Below, piece after piece: positions 62,367 to 64,000 of a stretch of 64,000 nt of DNA. The stretch covers positions 248,001 through 312,000 of the forward strand of contig CALVBT010000004.1 in assembly GCA_944325885.1 (NCBI GenBank), in the 5' to 3' direction. The DNA is from Candidatus Gastranaerophilales bacterium (GTDB lineage Bacteria > Cyanobacteriota > Vampirovibrionia > Gastranaerophilales > Gastranaerophilaceae). Every line of letters starts with the position of its first letter. The stretch's first letter is position 1. The position numbers and the translations under genes are program-made. The notes below the pieces were generated by a model. The model did no database searches. It was given only the letters and a program-made list of their open reading frames with translations, and was not told the origin of the DNA.

Positions 62367-62960
62367 ATGATTTTTGATGATAAAAATTTTGTAAAAGAAT
62401 TGAATGAAAAATTGAAACAGGGTGCTGTCGTGTCTTTTGTCACGGATACTGTGTGGGGTGTCGGCTGTCTGCCTGACAATGAAAAAGGTGTGGAAAATAT
62501 TTATGAACTCAAAAACCGTGACCGTTCAAAACCTTTGATATTGATGTCGGATAGTGTCGAACATCTTTTGCCTTATGTAAAAGAAATTCCACAAAAGGCA
62601 CATAAATTAATGGAGCAGCATTTTCCGGGAGCTTTGACTTTGATTTTTGAAAAATCTGATAAGACTCCTGATTTTGTCACTTCTTTTAAAAACACAGTGG
62701 GGATTCGTGTGCCTGACAACAAAGTTTTTAAACGTTTGTGTGAGGTGGTAGACGGGCATGTGCTGGCCACAACGAGTGCAAACCTTTCAGGACAGGACGC
62801 TGCTTCTACTTATGAAGAGGCATTGAAAAACGTCGGCACACATGTTGAATATGTTTTTGAGGATTACGGCTGTCATTGCGAAGGCCGTGCGTCAACAGTG
62901 GCACTGGCTCTGGATGACAATATTAAGGTTCTTCGTCAGGGCGAAGTCGTGCTAGAATAA
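62367..62960 (+). CDS. tsaC: Threonylcarbamoyl-AMP synthase (YrdC/TsaC)
   Basis: A 197-residue protein with the YrdC fold: VVSFVTDTVWGVGCLPD near the N-terminus, ELKNRDRSKPLILM, FPGALTLIF, VGIRVPDN and LATTSANLSGQ. It makes threonylcarbamoyl-AMP for the t6A modification of ANN-decoding tRNAs. It follows murJ by three bases. Confidence 0.95.
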   Translation: MIFDDKNFVKELNEKLKQGAVVSFVTDTVWGVGCLPDNEKGVENIYELKNRDRSKPLILMSDSVEHLLPYVKEIPQKAHKLMEQHFPGALTLIFEKSDKTPDFVTSFKNTVGIRVPDNKVFKRLCEVVDGHVLATTSANLSGQDAASTYEEALKNVGTHVEYVFEDYGCHCEGRASTVALALDDNIKVLRQGEVVLE

Positions 62961-62987
62961 GATATTAAATAATTTTATGTTTAATAA

Positions 62988-63176
62988 ATCATCATATATG
63001 ATTATGAGTCTAATACAGTAAAAAGGGGGCCTGAGTTTTTATATGCTCATAAAAAAACTTTCATAATTCCTCTTGATGAATATACTTACGCTTTAGGCGG
63101 CATAATCCCTGATTTTGAAGGAGATAATTATTATCCTACAAACGGGATTTTACAAGTAATGACGGCCAAACCTTAG
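62988..63176 (+). pseudogene. Start-less coding remnant
   Basis: A 62-codon open stretch between stops with no ATG, GTG or TTG before the conserved-looking part. It reads ...GPEFLYAHKKTFIIPLDE YTYALGGIIPDFEGDNYYP...LQVMTAKP, a normal-looking C-terminal protein segment with codon use like the neighbours. It seems to be the 3' end of a truncated gene. No family recognised; identity as a coding remnant is inferred from composition. Confidence 0.45.
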
Positions 63177-63185
63177 GAGAATAAT

Positions 63186-64000
63186 ATGGATAAAATTCTG
63201 TTTTTATATTTTTTAGAGCTGTTTTTTTATTTTATCGGGATGGCTGCTCTGGTCATTGTTCCTGTTTTGATTTTGATTTCAGTATATCTTTATAGAAAAA
63301 ATAAAAAGTGCTTGGGGTCTTTAAGTCTTATTATGACAGTACCTTTTATTCTGTCATTTTATATTGCATTACCTGCTTATATAGCCTCTTATGTTGTGTC
63401 AGACAATGCGGGTGAACATAGTCGTCTTATAAATTTTGCTGAAAAAATAGCAATATTTCCTGCGGATTTGAAATCAGAAATAGTTGCCATTCCTGCGTTT
63501 AAGGCTCAATTATTGCTGCGTTCTCAAAGGTTTCATTCCGCTATTAATGACAAAGAAAGAAATGACTTGATTAACAAAATCGTATATTACTATAACAGAG
63601 CTTGTTTTTCTAAAAATTCAAATAAAAGCTCGTGTAAGGAACTTTCAAAGGTGTATGGTCTGCTTGGCAAATATGATGAGGCGATTTATGTATATGAAAA
63701 ACTATATTTTGGCATAGATAATGATTTTTATGCTGATAAAAAATTGATAGATTACTATCTCTTAAACAAAGACTATGAAGGTGCGCTAAAGGCATTGGAA
63801 ACACAAAAATTCAGCGAAGACATCAAAATATTATACAAAGCCGAAGTGTATAGGCATATGGGTAAATATGATTCGGCTCTTGAAATTTTAAACAGATATA
63901 TAAAAACACACAAATATACAACTAATGCTCTCAAATACAGAGCTTATGTTTACCATGATATGGGAAACATAAAACAGTCAAAGTCAGATTATATGGCTAT
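63186..64000 (+). CDS. TPR-repeat membrane protein, 3' end missing
   Basis: The gene runs off the right edge (271 codons visible, no stop). Two hydrophobic segments (residues about 5-35 and 45-75) anchor the N-terminus. After residue 130 helical repeats with TPR spacing appear: LSKVYGLLGKYDEAIYVYEKL, LLNKDYEGALKALE, AEVYRHMGKYDSALEILNRY and AYVYHDMGNIKQSKSDY. TPR proteins act as scaffolds; no function can be given. AGGAG at 63176-63180 precedes the ATG. Confidence 0.8.
   Translation, partial: MDKILFLYFLELFFYFIGMAALVIVPVLILISVYLYRKNKKCLGSLSLIMTVPFILSFYIALPAYIASYVVSDNAGEHSRLINFAEKIAIFPADLKSEIVAIPAFKAQLLLRSQRFHSAINDKERNDLINKIVYYYNRACFSKNSNKSSCKELSKVYGLLGKYDEAIYVYEKLYFGIDNDFYADKKLIDYYLLNKDYEGALKALETQKFSEDIKILYKAEVYRHMGKYDSALEILNRYIKTHKYTTNALKYRAYVYHDMGNIKQSKSDYMA

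Overview
This 64 kb window looks like part of a low-GC, Gram-negative, flagellated bacterial chromosome of the Vampirovibrionia/Melainabacteria type (sister lineage of photosynthetic Cyanobacteria, gut 'Gastranaerophilales'-like). The lineage call is an inference from several traits: F1 ATP synthase beta and epsilon genes form their own two-gene unit (a cyanobacterial arrangement); glyQ stands without glyS; rpmI-rplT stands without infC; a probable replication origin abuts dnaN rather than dnaA; and several lineage-type proteins begin with a short 'M-x-I-x-x-I-N ... F-K' N-terminus. An outer membrane is implied by Kdo genes (kdsC, kdsD) and flagellar L- and P-ring genes. No rRNA, tRNA, CRISPR array, insertion sequence or prophage was seen.

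Layout. 1-4.1 kb: end of uppS, a small kinase-like protein, rdgB, a tagged small protein, and the kdsD-kdsC pair on the minus strand. 4.3-12.9 kb: one long flagellar operon (lytic transglycosylase, flgF, flgG, flgA, flgH, flgI, a short flgJ, a flgM candidate, a flgN candidate, flgK, flgL) divergent from kdsD across a region with three palindromes. 13-22 kb: housekeeping genes (smpB, phosphohexomutase, gmk, rpmI-rplT with a structured leader, birA, ACT protein, UPF0210 protein) plus an orphan sugar-ABC permease and an RDD protein. 21.4-25.8 kb: lineage-specific membrane proteins around a cell-wall amidase; one has a consensus promoter and a structured leader RNA. 25.8-30.8 kb: lysS, a stand-alone flagellin gene, a degenerate receiver/GGDEF protein and a cysteine hydrolase.

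30.8-31.2 kb holds the likely chromosome origin: three TTTTCTACA boxes, further short repeats and a very AT-rich tract directly before dnaN. From here to 54 kb nearly all genes run on the plus strand: dnaN-thrB, atpD-atpC, dapF and an oligopeptide ABC ATPase, ppdK, fixC-fixX-hypothetical-recJ, ctpA, glyQ, an amino acid permease, a pseudopilin with a glycine-rich body, and glgA. 54-64 kb: a cation diffusion facilitator fused to CBS/CorC domains, a PPC-domain protein, a receiver/HD-GYP regulator, a UbiA-type prenyltransferase, a two-terminator non-coding locus, the spoIID-murJ-tsaC operon, a start-less gene remnant and a truncated TPR membrane protein.

Functionally the window combines envelope building (undecaprenyl-PP, Kdo, lipid II flipping, peptidoglycan hydrolases), motility with c-di-GMP-type regulators, and anaerobic-style central metabolism (pyruvate phosphate dikinase, FixCX electron transfer, glycogen synthesis). 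Least explained and most interesting are the origin, the N-terminal tag shared by otherwise unrelated proteins, the CDF-CorC fusion, the leader RNA at 22.0 kb and the degenerate signalling proteins.
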